NCBI GenBank assembly: GCA_012103255.1
Contig: WLXD01000002.1
Coordinates: 248,001 to 312,000, forward strand
Source of the DNA: Acidobacteriota bacterium
Lineage (GTDB): Bacteria; Acidobacteriota; UBA890; WLXD01
Reading direction: 5' to 3'
Length of the DNA: 64,000 nucleotides
Numbering within the stretch: position 1 is the stretch's first letter; every line of letters starts with the position of its first letter. The notes beneath the pieces are model-generated. The model was not told where the DNA came from and did no database searches. It was given only the letters and a program-made list of their open reading frames with translations. Below, piece after piece: positions 54,951 through 62,163 of this stretch. The position numbers and the translations under genes were made by a program.

Positions 54951-55829
54951 CTAGCGGCCGAGTCGGCGCTGTCGCTGACTGTACGCGCGCAGAGCGCGAA
55001 ACAGGTCAATACGCCGGAACGCAGGCCAGTAGGTGTCGCAGAAGTAGTACTCGGAGTAGGCGCTCTGCCACAAGAGGAAGCCACTCATGCGGATCTCGCC
55101 ACTGGTTCGCAGAATCAGATCCGGCTCCGGCTGGCCCTTGGTGTAGAGGTAGCGCTCGATACAGCTGTCGTCGATCTCTTCCGCGACATCGGCCAGCGAA
55201 GCTCCTTCCTCGTTGCGATCGACGAGGTATTGCCGGAAAGCGTCCGTGATCTCCTGGCGCCCGCCGTAGGCCATCGCAATATTGAGATGGAAGTCGTCGT
55301 AGTCGCGCGTGGTGTGTTCGACTTCGTCGATCGCCTGCTGGAGCGACTCCGGCAACAGATCCGTCTTGCCGATGTATCGCACACGGATGCCGTTCTCGTG
55401 CACGTCCGGGCTGTCGATCAACTCCCGCGTGCGGTCCTCGAACAACTGCAGCAGATCGTCAACCTCGGCGTCGTTGCGCTGAAAATTGTCGAGTGAAAAG
55501 CTCCATACCGTCACAACCGGGATGTTGCACTCCTGGCACCACCGCAGCACTTCACGCAGTTTCTCGGCTCCGCGCGAATGCCCGTAGAGCACCCGGCGGC
55601 GGCCGAAGTCCCGGGCAAAACGCCGGTTCCCGTCCATGATGATGCCGATGTGCCGCGGCAGCTCCCATTCGTGCAGCCGCTTCGCCAACCGGCGCTCGTA
55701 GACCGCGTAGAACGGGCGTTTGACGATCGCTTTCAGCGCGCGCCAGGCGAGCGACGCGTCATCGAGTATCGACGCACCGGGTGCGTTTACGACTGGCGTC
55801 GTCGCAGTGGATCGGGAGGAATCGCTCAC
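54951..55829 (-). CDS. uppS: Undecaprenyl (polyprenyl) diphosphate synthase, cis-type
   Basis: 292 residues. The cis-prenyltransferase signature HIGIIMDGNRRFAR (catalytic Asp66) sits after an N-terminal extension of about 55 residues. Other blocks are YGHSRGAEKLREVLRWC, VWSFSLDNFQRN, MAYGGRQEITDAF, DLILRTSGEIRMSGFLLWQSAYSEYYF and WPAFRRIDLFRAL. It condenses isopentenyl diphosphate onto farnesyl diphosphate to give the lipid carrier for cell-wall and glycan synthesis. This carrier is the presumed substrate pool for the UbiA/DprE enzymes and the DPM1-like transferase in this window. Confidence 0.97.
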   Translation of the reverse strand: MSDSSRSTATTPVVNAPGASILDDASLAWRALKAIVKRPFYAVYERRLAKRLHEWELPRHIGIIMDGNRRFARDFGRRRVLYGHSRGAEKLREVLRWCQECNIPVVTVWSFSLDNFQRNDAEVDDLLQLFEDRTRELIDSPDVHENGIRVRYIGKTDLLPESLQQAIDEVEHTTRDYDDFHLNIAMAYGGRQEITDAFRQYLVDRNEEGASLADVAEEIDDSCIERYLYTKGQPEPDLILRTSGEIRMSGFLLWQSAYSEYYFCDTYWPAFRRIDLFRALRAYSQRQRRLGR

Positions 55830-55992
55830 AGCACGCGTTCCCGTCGTTTTGGAAAAAGATCAGCCCCGCGCGCATTGTAGCAACCTGAGCAACCCAACAG
55901 CGGCGGATGGCATGAAACCCTCGCGACATGCCAACCGTATGAGCACTAGCGGCGTCATACCCATATATCTCCCCATGCCTGGAGTCCAACCC

Positions 55993-56823
55993 GTGCACTC
56001 AACCGCACAGATGAAAAAGTTCTTCGCCGCCTCGCTCCCGATCATCGCCATACTCATGCTGGCCCTCATGATGTCGAGCCCCGCGTTCGGTCAGGAAACT
56101 GACGACTGGTGCGACGACCACAACTGGGGCGACGAGCGCGAACGGTACTGCGAGGTGCGCGAGATCACGTTGCCGACCGGGGCGATCAGTGTGGACGCCG
56201 GACACAACGGTGGCGTGTCGGTGCGGGCGTGGGATCGCAACGAAATCCTCGTTCAGGTGAAGGTGCAAGCACGCGACGAGGACGGTCGCGACGCGGCAGC
56301 TCGACTCGCGGATCGCGTGGAGATCAACACCTCCGGCAACGACATCTCCGCGAGCGGCCCCGACCGACTCAAAGATCGGTCCTGGTGGGCCAGCTATCGC
56401 GTGTACGTGCCCCGTAACACCGACCTCGACCTCGAGGCGCACAACGGTGGGATCGGCATCTATGGCGTCGAGGGCAGGATCCGCTTCGACACGCAGAACG
56501 GCGGGGTGACCCTCGATCGCGTGGCCGGGGACGTCCAGGGCAGAACGAGCAACGGCGGCCTGACGGTCGAACTGGCCGGTAGTCGCTGGGAAGGCGACGG
56601 CCTCGACGTGGAGACCAAGAACGGCGGTGTGAAGGTAGCGATTCCGGAGAACTACAACGCCGAGTTTGAAACCGGAACGCGCAACGGCAGCATCCGTATC
56701 GACTTCCCGGTCACGGTGAGCGGCGAAATCCGCCGACAGCTCCGCACAACGCTGGGATCAGGCGGCGCACCGGTACGCGTGATTACCACGAACGGTGGCG
56801 TGCGCGTGGGGCGCAGTAACTGA
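55993..56823 (+). CDS. Exported DUF4097-like beta-helix protein
   Basis: 276 residues from GTG 55993, which has GGAG 8 nt upstream; ATG 56011 is the alternative. A signal peptide (SLPIIAILMLALMMSSPAFGQ) precedes a repetitive right-handed beta structure with periodic HNGG, QNGG, SNGG, KNGG, RNGS and TNGG turns at about 20-residue intervals, as in DUF4097/DUF4098 putative adhesins. A Cys-rich start (DDWCDDHNWGDERERYC) may form a disulfide. Function is unknown, presumably a secreted scaffold or adhesin. Confidence 0.82.
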   Translation: MHSTAQMKKFFAASLPIIAILMLALMMSSPAFGQETDDWCDDHNWGDERERYCEVREITLPTGAISVDAGHNGGVSVRAWDRNEILVQVKVQARDEDGRDAAARLADRVEINTSGNDISASGPDRLKDRSWWASYRVYVPRNTDLDLEAHNGGIGIYGVEGRIRFDTQNGGVTLDRVAGDVQGRTSNGGLTVELAGSRWEGDGLDVETKNGGVKVAIPENYNAEFETGTRNGSIRIDFPVTVSGEIRRQLRTTLGSGGAPVRVITTNGGVRVGRSN

Positions 56824-56844
56824 CACGAGTCCGCGCTACCCGGT

Positions 56845-57315
56845 CTACTCGTAGGCCGGGTAGTACCAGACTCTGTAGATCAAGCCGTTGCGAATCTCGT
56901 AGACCGCCAGCGACGCCTGCGACGTCTCGACTCCGTTCTGGACCCAGTAGGCCCGCTCGATCGTGGTCACGAAGTTGCCGGCCACGACGACATCCTGGAG
57001 CTCGGCTCGGGCCGAAGGCAGTGCGCGGAAGTACTGCACCATCGAATCGCGGAACGTGCCACGCCCTTCCATCTCGAGCGTCATCACGTTCGAGTCCACG
57101 GCGAACCAGGCAAACTGCTCGTGCAGATTGGCCGTCATGGCGTCGGCCGCATGGGCGTTGAACGCATCCAACTGATCGCGGATCACCGACTCCGGGTCGC
57201 GCTCCCCTGGAGCCGTCTGCCCTTCGATCTGCATCCCAGGCAGCTGCGCCAAGGCCGGAGCAGCGCCCACGCAAACCACCAGACACACGGCGACGCGCAA
57301 AATTCGACTCATCAT
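56845..57315 (-). CDS. Exported NTF2/SnoaL-like domain protein
   Basis: 156 residues from ATG 57315, with a signal peptide ending APALAQ. The mature part has a cone-shaped NTF2 fold in outline: DPESVIRDQLDAFNAHAADAM helix, then FAWFAVDSNVMTLEMEGRG, SMVQYFRALPSARAELQDVVV, and the C-terminal SLAVYEIRNGLIYRVWYY strand pair with conserved aromatic residues. Such domains may hydrolyse, isomerise or simply bind; there is no obvious catalytic set. The upstream frame to 57357 is rejected because it lacks a signal peptide start. Confidence 0.8.
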   Translation of the reverse strand: MMSRILRVAVCLVVCVGAAPALAQLPGMQIEGQTAPGERDPESVIRDQLDAFNAHAADAMTANLHEQFAWFAVDSNVMTLEMEGRGTFRDSMVQYFRALPSARAELQDVVVAGNFVTTIERAYWVQNGVETSQASLAVYEIRNGLIYRVWYYPAYE

Positions 57316-57613
57316 GTGACCAATTCTAGCCGGATCCGGGGCCTGGGCCGAAACCAACTAACCCATTCCTGGTCAATTCCCGTCTGACACCCGGCTACCG
57401 ACTAGTGCACGACGCGTGTGTCACGTAACCTCACCCGTGTTGTCTTGATAGGGCAACGCGTTTCCGACGGAAACATCCCGATTAGGCACACACGCGTCGT
57501 ACCGGCGCGGCGATCTCCGCAGCAGGCGTCTTCATACCGCTATCGGCGCCGATGCAGTTATTCCCAAGATCGCGCCCCAATGCGTGTGAACCGAAAAAGG
57601 AAGTCGAAACGTC

Positions 57614-58942
57614 ATGAGTACAGCACCTGAGGTAACGGTCGCGCCCGCCACGGGCCGACTCGGCATTCTCACCCCCGGCATGGGGGCCGTCTCCACTACC
57701 TTCATGGCCGGCGTGCTTGCCGTCCGGAAGGGCCTCGCGAAACCGTTCGGCTCGCTCACCCAGATGGGCACGATCCGCCTGGGCAAACGCACCGACGGTC
57801 GCGTCCCGACGATCAATGAGTTCGTCGACCTGGCGCAGCTCCCCGACATCGCGTTCGGTGGCTGGGACATCTTCGAGGACGACGCCTACGAGGCTGCGCT
57901 GAACGCTGGCGCGCTGAAGAAGGAAGACCTCGACAACGTCAAAGACGAGCTCGAGCAGATCAAGCCGATGAAGGCGGTCTTCTCGAAGGACTACGTCAAG
58001 AAACTCGACGGCACGTGGGTGAAAACCGGCGGCACCAAGTGGGATTACGCCCAGGCGGTGATGGAAGACATCAAGAACTTCCAGGCCGAAAACAACGTCG
58101 ACCGCGTGGTCGTCGTGTGGTGTGGGTCCACCGAGATCTTCCTGACACCGGGCGATGTGCACGCGAACCTTGCGGCATTCGAAGAAGGCCTCAAGAACGA
58201 CGACCCGGGCATCGCGCCGAGCATGATCTATTGCTACGCCGCGCTGAAGATGGGCGTCCCGTTCGCCAACGGCGCACCGAACCTCACCTGCGACTTCCCG
58301 GCGATGTACGAACTCGCCAAGGAAACGCAGACGCCGATCTGCGGCAAGGACTTCAAGACGGGCCAGACCCTGATGAAGACCATCCTTGCCCCGGGCTTCA
58401 AGGCGCGCCTGCTAGGCGTCAGCGGCTGGTTCTCCACCAACATCCTCGGCAACCGCGACGGTGCGGTGTTGGACGACCCCGAGTCGTTCAAGACCAAGGA
58501 AGAGAGCAAGCTCGGCGTCCTCGACCAGATCCTGCAGCCCGACCTGTATCCGGATCTGTACGGCGACATCTACCACAAGGTGCGGATCAACTATTACCCG
58601 CCGCGTGGAGACAACAAGGAAGGCTGGGACAACATCGACATCTTCGGGTGGCTCGGCTACCCGATGCAGATCAAGGTCGATTTCCTCTGCCGCGACTCGA
58701 TCCTGGCCGCCCCGATCGTGCTCGACCTGGCGCTCTTCATGGACCTGGCAAAGCGCTCGAGCTTCTCTGGCCTGCAGGACTGGCTGTCGTTCTACTTCAA
58801 GAGCCCGACAGTGGCCCCCGAGCTGTACCCGGAGCACGACATCTTCATCCAGCAGATGAAGCTGAAGAACACGCTCCGCTACATCATGGGCGAAGACCAG
58901 ATCACCCACCTCGGCGCCGACTACTACGACTACTACCGTTAG
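57614..58942 (+). CDS. ino1: Inositol-3-phosphate synthase
   Basis: 442 residues converting glucose 6-phosphate to 1D-myo-inositol 3-phosphate with NAD. AAGGAAG lies 9 nt upstream of ATG 57614. The N-terminus GRLGILTPGMGAVSTTFMAGV holds the NAD-binding Gly-rich turn, then VVVVWCGSTEIF, NGAPNLTCDFPAM, GKDFKTGQTLMKTIL with the catalytic Lys, LLGVSGWFSTNILGNRDG and NNIDIFGWLGYPM-like VDFLCRDSILAAPIVLDL. The bacterial-type sequence is complete. It may supply inositol for phosphatidylinositol, compatible solutes or a thiol. The 298 bp gap before it holds no element I can name; a strong terminator follows. Confidence 0.94.
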   Translation: MSTAPEVTVAPATGRLGILTPGMGAVSTTFMAGVLAVRKGLAKPFGSLTQMGTIRLGKRTDGRVPTINEFVDLAQLPDIAFGGWDIFEDDAYEAALNAGALKKEDLDNVKDELEQIKPMKAVFSKDYVKKLDGTWVKTGGTKWDYAQAVMEDIKNFQAENNVDRVVVVWCGSTEIFLTPGDVHANLAAFEEGLKNDDPGIAPSMIYCYAALKMGVPFANGAPNLTCDFPAMYELAKETQTPICGKDFKTGQTLMKTILAPGFKARLLGVSGWFSTNILGNRDGAVLDDPESFKTKEESKLGVLDQILQPDLYPDLYGDIYHKVRINYYPPRGDNKEGWDNIDIFGWLGYPMQIKVDFLCRDSILAAPIVLDLALFMDLAKRSSFSGLQDWLSFYFKSPTVAPELYPEHDIFIQQMKLKNTLRYIMGEDQITHLGADYYDYYR

Positions 58943-58965
58943 TCGCTAGCGCTCCCCGACATACG

Positions 58966-58994
58966 AAGGCCGGCCGCGAAAGCGGCCGGCCTTT
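58966..58994 (+). terminator. Strong intrinsic terminator after ino1
   Basis: A 12-bp perfect stem (58966-58977 with 58982-58993) closed by a GAAA tetraloop, then a short T-run. It begins 24 bp after the ino1 stop. The A/T-flanked stem could also stop transcripts from the convergent small genes. Confidence 0.85.
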
Positions 58995-59001
58995 GTCGTC
59001 G

Positions 59002-59250
59002 TCATCGCATCCAGAACAGGATCGGGTCCAGAAGTTCCCCTACGGCCTCCAATGCGTTGAAAAGCCAGGATCCTGGCCCACTGCGCTTCTCGCGAGACTT
59101 CGGTTCGGGAGCCAAGCTCATGCACGCGATCACGCAGGACCGACACTGATTGCCTTCGTCGTAGTCACGCAGGGGGCGGCCGCACACGATGCACGGCAAC
59201 CGCGTCTTGACACCCCGTTTCTCCTCGGGCCACCGAATCGTTTCGCTCAT
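59002..59250 (-). CDS. Small zinc-ribbon protein
   Basis: 82 residues. Two CxxC pairs, CIVC at residues 20-23 and CRSC at 36-39 (KTRLPCIVCGRPLRDYDEGNQC), are spaced like a treble-clef zinc ribbon. The C-terminal half (SWLFNALEAVGELLDPILFWMR) is an amphipathic, possibly membrane-associated helix. No further family assignment. It starts 5 bp after the two-helix membrane protein gene and is probably co-transcribed with it. Confidence 0.72.
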   Translation of the reverse strand: MSETIRWPEEKRGVKTRLPCIVCGRPLRDYDEGNQCRSCVIACMSLAPEPKSREKRSGPGSWLFNALEAVGELLDPILFWMR

Positions 59251-59255
59251 CGCGC

Positions 59256-59474
59256 CTAGCTCCCGAACGCGAAGCGCACCAGCGAGGCGAGCCAGACCAA
59301 CGCTCCGGCGCCGATCAAGACCAGAATCCAGCCCGCGACTCGCGCGTCGCGCCCATGGAACTCATGGTCCCAGAACGTCCAGTGCCCGATCTTGAGTGCC
59401 GTCGCGCCATTGAAGAAGGCGATCAGAGCGACGCCAAAGAGAACGAAGTAGCCGCCGTAGGTGAAGTTCCACAT
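59256..59474 (-). CDS. Small membrane protein with two helices
   Basis: 72 residues with hydrophobic segments at about 8-27 and 47-68, joined by a charged HWTFWDHEFHGRDARV loop containing three His. GGAGG lies just upstream of the ATG at 59474. Nothing identifies a function, though pairing with a zinc-ribbon protein of similar size in the same operon suggests they act together. Confidence 0.65.
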   Translation of the reverse strand: MWNFTYGGYFVLFGVALIAFFNGATALKIGHWTFWDHEFHGRDARVAGWILVLIGAGALVWLASLVRFAFGS

Positions 59475-59565
59475 GATACCTCCTGCCTAGAACCTACGGC
59501 AGAAGAAGCAGGGAGGTTCCCTGGAGCCGGCCCAGATGGTCGGAAGGGCGCGGCGATCGGTCGCC

Positions 59566-60705
59566 CTACTGGGCAGCGGCGGTCCCGGCGTTCGGGAGCG
59601 TGAGCTCGTAGCGCACGATTGCACGGTTACCGTCGCGGGCTTCGACCCGATACACCGAGTTGCCTGCCTGGGCGTCCCAGCCTTGGAACGGCAGCCAGCC
59701 GGCGACTAGGACGTTCCCGTCGACGTCGTAGACGTCCACGGGATAGCGGCCCGCATCCGACTCGACGACATACGGAAATACATAGAGCCGACTCGCCGCA
59801 TCCGTGTTTATTCTCGCAAGACTCGGGTAGAACTCGGGAAACCGCACGTCCGCGTATTCCGCGTCGATGGTTGCGCCGGCAGCTCTGCCGGCACGGCGAT
59901 CACGCCCCATCGTTTGCCCCGACAAGTGCTCCGGAATCGGCAGACGTTCCGCGTCGTGGCGAACAACCCATTGTGCCTGCCCATCGATCGAGAACGCAGT
60001 GATCTCATAGGTTTCGGCTGTAGTCACATAGAGCATCTCGCCGCTCACGACGAAATCCTGCTGTGGCCAGAGATGAACCTCGCCTCCAATGTCCCCGTCT
60101 GGGATCCCGAACACCGTGTAGTGGGCGAGCTCGTCGCCCGACGCGGCGAACCTCCCGACAAACCCAGTTTCCATGAGCACGGCGACGAACGTTCCATCGC
60201 CGACCGCCTCCAGCTTCCACGGCGTTCCCGGAAGTGGCGCTGATGCGGCAATCGAGTTGTCGAAGCCGATCGCGACCAGCCCGGGGGGACCGCCGGTACC
60301 CAACATCACGTGCTCGCCACCAGCTCCGACAGTAAGCGCGATTCCCGTGAGTCCCGGGAGAGGCTCGGTCCGCGGCCGCGTCGCAGGCAGCCCCGCGCTC
60401 CGCTCCAGGATCGATAGCGTACCGTCTAGCAGATCAATCGCCGCAACACGATCACCGGGTAGCGCGGCGATCTTGAAGCGGCCCGGGTTGCCGATCCCGC
60501 CGCCCGGCAGGTAGCCAACGATGCTTTCCTCCACCGGCAATACATACCGCTGTGCGGGTTCTTCCAACGCCGGAACCTGCCGTGCGGAAACGGGTACGTA
60601 GACGGTGGACTGTTCGGCAACCTCTGCCTGTTCAGGCGCACTGCAGCCGTGGAGGGCGAATGCGGCCCCGAAGGCCGCAGTTAGTCCGACGTGTCTAAAC
60701 CTCAT
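59566..60705 (-). CDS. Beta-propeller lipoprotein, unknown function
   Basis: 379 residues with signal AAFGAAFALHGC (Cys21). The mature protein shows blade-like repeats (FKIAALPGDRVAAIDLLDGTLSIL, QDFVVSGEMLYVTTAETYEITAFSIDG, RLYVFPYVVESDAGRYPVDVYDVDG) like the propeller lipoprotein at 36.5 kb, although they are not close copies. A basic loop (GRDRRAGRAAGAT) interrupts the sixth blade. It is likely a periplasm-facing binding module; no catalytic residues stand out. Confidence 0.8.
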   Translation of the reverse strand: MRFRHVGLTAAFGAAFALHGCSAPEQAEVAEQSTVYVPVSARQVPALEEPAQRYVLPVEESIVGYLPGGGIGNPGRFKIAALPGDRVAAIDLLDGTLSILERSAGLPATRPRTEPLPGLTGIALTVGAGGEHVMLGTGGPPGLVAIGFDNSIAASAPLPGTPWKLEAVGDGTFVAVLMETGFVGRFAASGDELAHYTVFGIPDGDIGGEVHLWPQQDFVVSGEMLYVTTAETYEITAFSIDGQAQWVVRHDAERLPIPEHLSGQTMGRDRRAGRAAGATIDAEYADVRFPEFYPSLARINTDAASRLYVFPYVVESDAGRYPVDVYDVDGNVLVAGWLPFQGWDAQAGNSVYRVEARDGNRAIVRYELTLPNAGTAAAQ

Positions 60706-60744
60706 GAATCCAGGCTAGCTCACCGCAGCTGTCGTCCAAAGCAC

Positions 60745-60784
60745 AAAAAAAGGGCCGCCTTCGGCACACGTGCCGAAAGCGGCC
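60745..60784 (-). terminator. Strong intrinsic terminator of the twin-CX3C gene
   Basis: On the minus strand, a long hairpin (GGCCGC at 60779-60784 pairs with GCGGCC at 60753-60758; inner TTCGGCAC/GTGCCGAA strands extend it with one bulge region) is followed by a run of seven T (60745-60751). It lies about 42 bp after the stop of the small secreted protein and would insulate the lipoprotein gene downstream. Confidence 0.85.
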
Positions 60785-60825
60785 AGGGTCGTCTCAATCG
60801 GAAAAGACCCTTTCGCGCTGCAATT

Positions 60826-61011
60826 CTATCGAGCGCACATGCGCATGCAGGAGCCTAGGCCCCCGCCGCCCGCACTGCACCCAGCAACGCACTCTGCCCA
60901 TTTGTCGCCGCCGGGTCCCCTGCGGGGTCCGGCGCTCAACTGAAGGCTACCCAGTACGGTAGCCGCCAGAACGACAGCAACGGCAGCTAAGCGAATCATT
61001 CGCTTGTTCAT
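60826..61011 (-). CDS. Small secreted protein with CX3C-X9-CX3C motif
   Basis: 61 residues from ATG 61011 (GGAG 8 nt upstream; ATG 61017 two codons earlier sits too close to it). A signal peptide (MIRLAAVAVVLAATVLGSLQLSA) is followed by a mature part of about 30 residues: Gly- and Arg-rich, then CVAGCSAGGGG and CMRMC, so two CX3C pairs nine residues apart. Twin CX3C motifs form disulfide-stapled helical hairpins in other proteins; here metal (copper) binding is equally possible. A dedicated strong terminator hints at high expression. Confidence 0.65.
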   Translation of the reverse strand: MNKRMIRLAAVAVVLAATVLGSLQLSAGPRRGPGGDKWAECVAGCSAGGGGLGSCMRMCAR

Positions 61012-61168
61012 CCTCATTACTCCGGGGAGGGTCTCCCGCCGAGGAAGATTTGCTTCCTTCGAGTGCAGGAGAACTGATGGAGGATGGCTGTTTCTTACTT
61101 ACCTCTGGTGGGTTGGGTCTCCCTGACACAGGTTTGTGGGTTGGAAGAAGTGAATCATCGACTCTCGG

Positions 61169-61864
61169 TTACTGCCCCGATGCGGCGTCCGTGTCCGGCG
61201 CCGTGTCGAGGCCATCGCCGGGGTCTCCAGCCGATGATCCGGACAGCATCTGTTGGGTCTCGAACACGCCGTCATTGAGCGCGGCCGAGACAACCGTGAT
61301 TTCGGATTCTTCAAGGACTCCCTCCCATACGCCCCCGATAACACCGCCTGGCTCGACCAACACGGTGTAAGGAACGACCGCCACCGCGAAGCCGACTGCA
61401 GCCGGATCTGCCGGTGCCCACAAGGGAAAGTCGACGTCGTGCTCGGTGACGTACTGCTGGGTGTCTTCCAGGGTGTTGAGCATCACGCCCACGAACGGCA
61501 CGCCGCGTTCGGCGTACTCGCGTGAGAGCTCGCCCCATGCCGGAAGCATTTCCTTGCAGTAGGGACAGGTGGTTGTCAGAAACGCGATCACGCCCCCGCG
61601 AGATACGAGATCGGCCAACTCGGCCGTCTCACCCGCCAGGCCCACCACAGGCGTGTCCGGAATCGTGTCGCCGTCAGCAATCGAAATCTGGAGCGCCGTT
61701 GTTTCCTGCAGCGAGCTGAGTTGAGCATAGAGATCGGTGATCTCGGCGCTCAGCTCGCGGTTTTCCGCCGCAAGACTCCAGATGACGAACGCAACGCCTG
61801 CAGCCACCACGAGCATGAACGCACTCGACGCCCATTCGGATATACGGGCCTTGGACAAAGCCAT
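61169..61864 (-). CDS. TlpA-like membrane-anchored thioredoxin
   Basis: 231 residues. An N-terminal membrane helix (SAFMLVVAAGVAFVIWSL) and a short coiled coil (ENRELSAEITDLYAQLSSL) precede a TlpA/ResA-type domain with active site TTTCPYCKEMLPAWGEL. The Asp/Gln-rich insert TLEDTQQYVTEHDVDFPLW and cis-Pro loop AVVPYTVLVEPGG follow. The C-terminal 40 residues are acidic, low complexity. It would reduce or oxidise periplasmic disulfides, often for cytochrome c or copper-site maturation. Neighbouring CopD and Cys-rich proteins fit that. Confidence 0.9.
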   Translation of the reverse strand: MALSKARISEWASSAFMLVVAAGVAFVIWSLAAENRELSAEITDLYAQLSSLQETTALQISIADGDTIPDTPVVGLAGETAELADLVSRGGVIAFLTTTCPYCKEMLPAWGELSREYAERGVPFVGVMLNTLEDTQQYVTEHDVDFPLWAPADPAAVGFAVAVVPYTVLVEPGGVIGGVWEGVLEESEITVVSAALNDGVFETQQMLSGSSAGDPGDGLDTAPDTDAASGQ

Positions 61865-61938
61865 TGCCTCCCGCGGTGCCCGCGCTGGGCGCCGACTCTT
61901 GGTTTACAGACTTGTTCGACACTGAGGTAAGAACCTTA

Positions 61939-61980
61939 TTGGTTAACGCATAGGTCAGCTTGGTTAACGCATAGGTCAGC
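61939..61980. repeat. Two perfect 21-bp tandem repeats (operator-like)
   Basis: The unit TTGGTTAACGCATAGGTCAG plus C occurs twice without mismatch, at 61939-61959 and 61960-61980. The 21-bp period equals two helical turns, putting the copies on the same DNA face. Each unit includes GTTAAC. They lie 75 bp upstream of the thioredoxin start, in a 299-bp AT-rich divergent region, so binding sites for a regulator of either gene are likely. Confidence 0.8.
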
Positions 61981-62069
61981 GGGTGTCAACGGTGTCCTCC
62001 GATCTCTTCGCGTGGCTTACAACGCATTTCGGACTTTTTATGATTCACCCAGTCAAATAACGGCTTCTA

Positions 62070-62104
62070 ATGTCTTTTACTGACTATTCATGTCTTTTCC
62101 TGTC
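62070..62104. repeat. Imperfect direct repeats, 20-bp spacing
   Basis: ATGTCTTTTACTGAC (62070-62084) and ATGTCTTTTCCTGTC (62090-62104) match at 13 of 15 positions with a period of 20 bp. They sit 60-95 bp before the start of the CDCC propeller gene. Nothing else in the divergent region, including 61981-62069, is identifiable. Confidence 0.5.
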
Positions 62105-62163
62105 GCAATCCTGTTGACCCGACCGGATTGCGTCGGCGGCCCACACCGGTCAGCATGCGCGTC

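Noticed and set aside
58015-59259. A 414-codon open frame on the plus strand
   Set aside because: It is a frame-shadow of ino1, rich in Arg/Pro/Gly with no motif, and runs on through the terminator.
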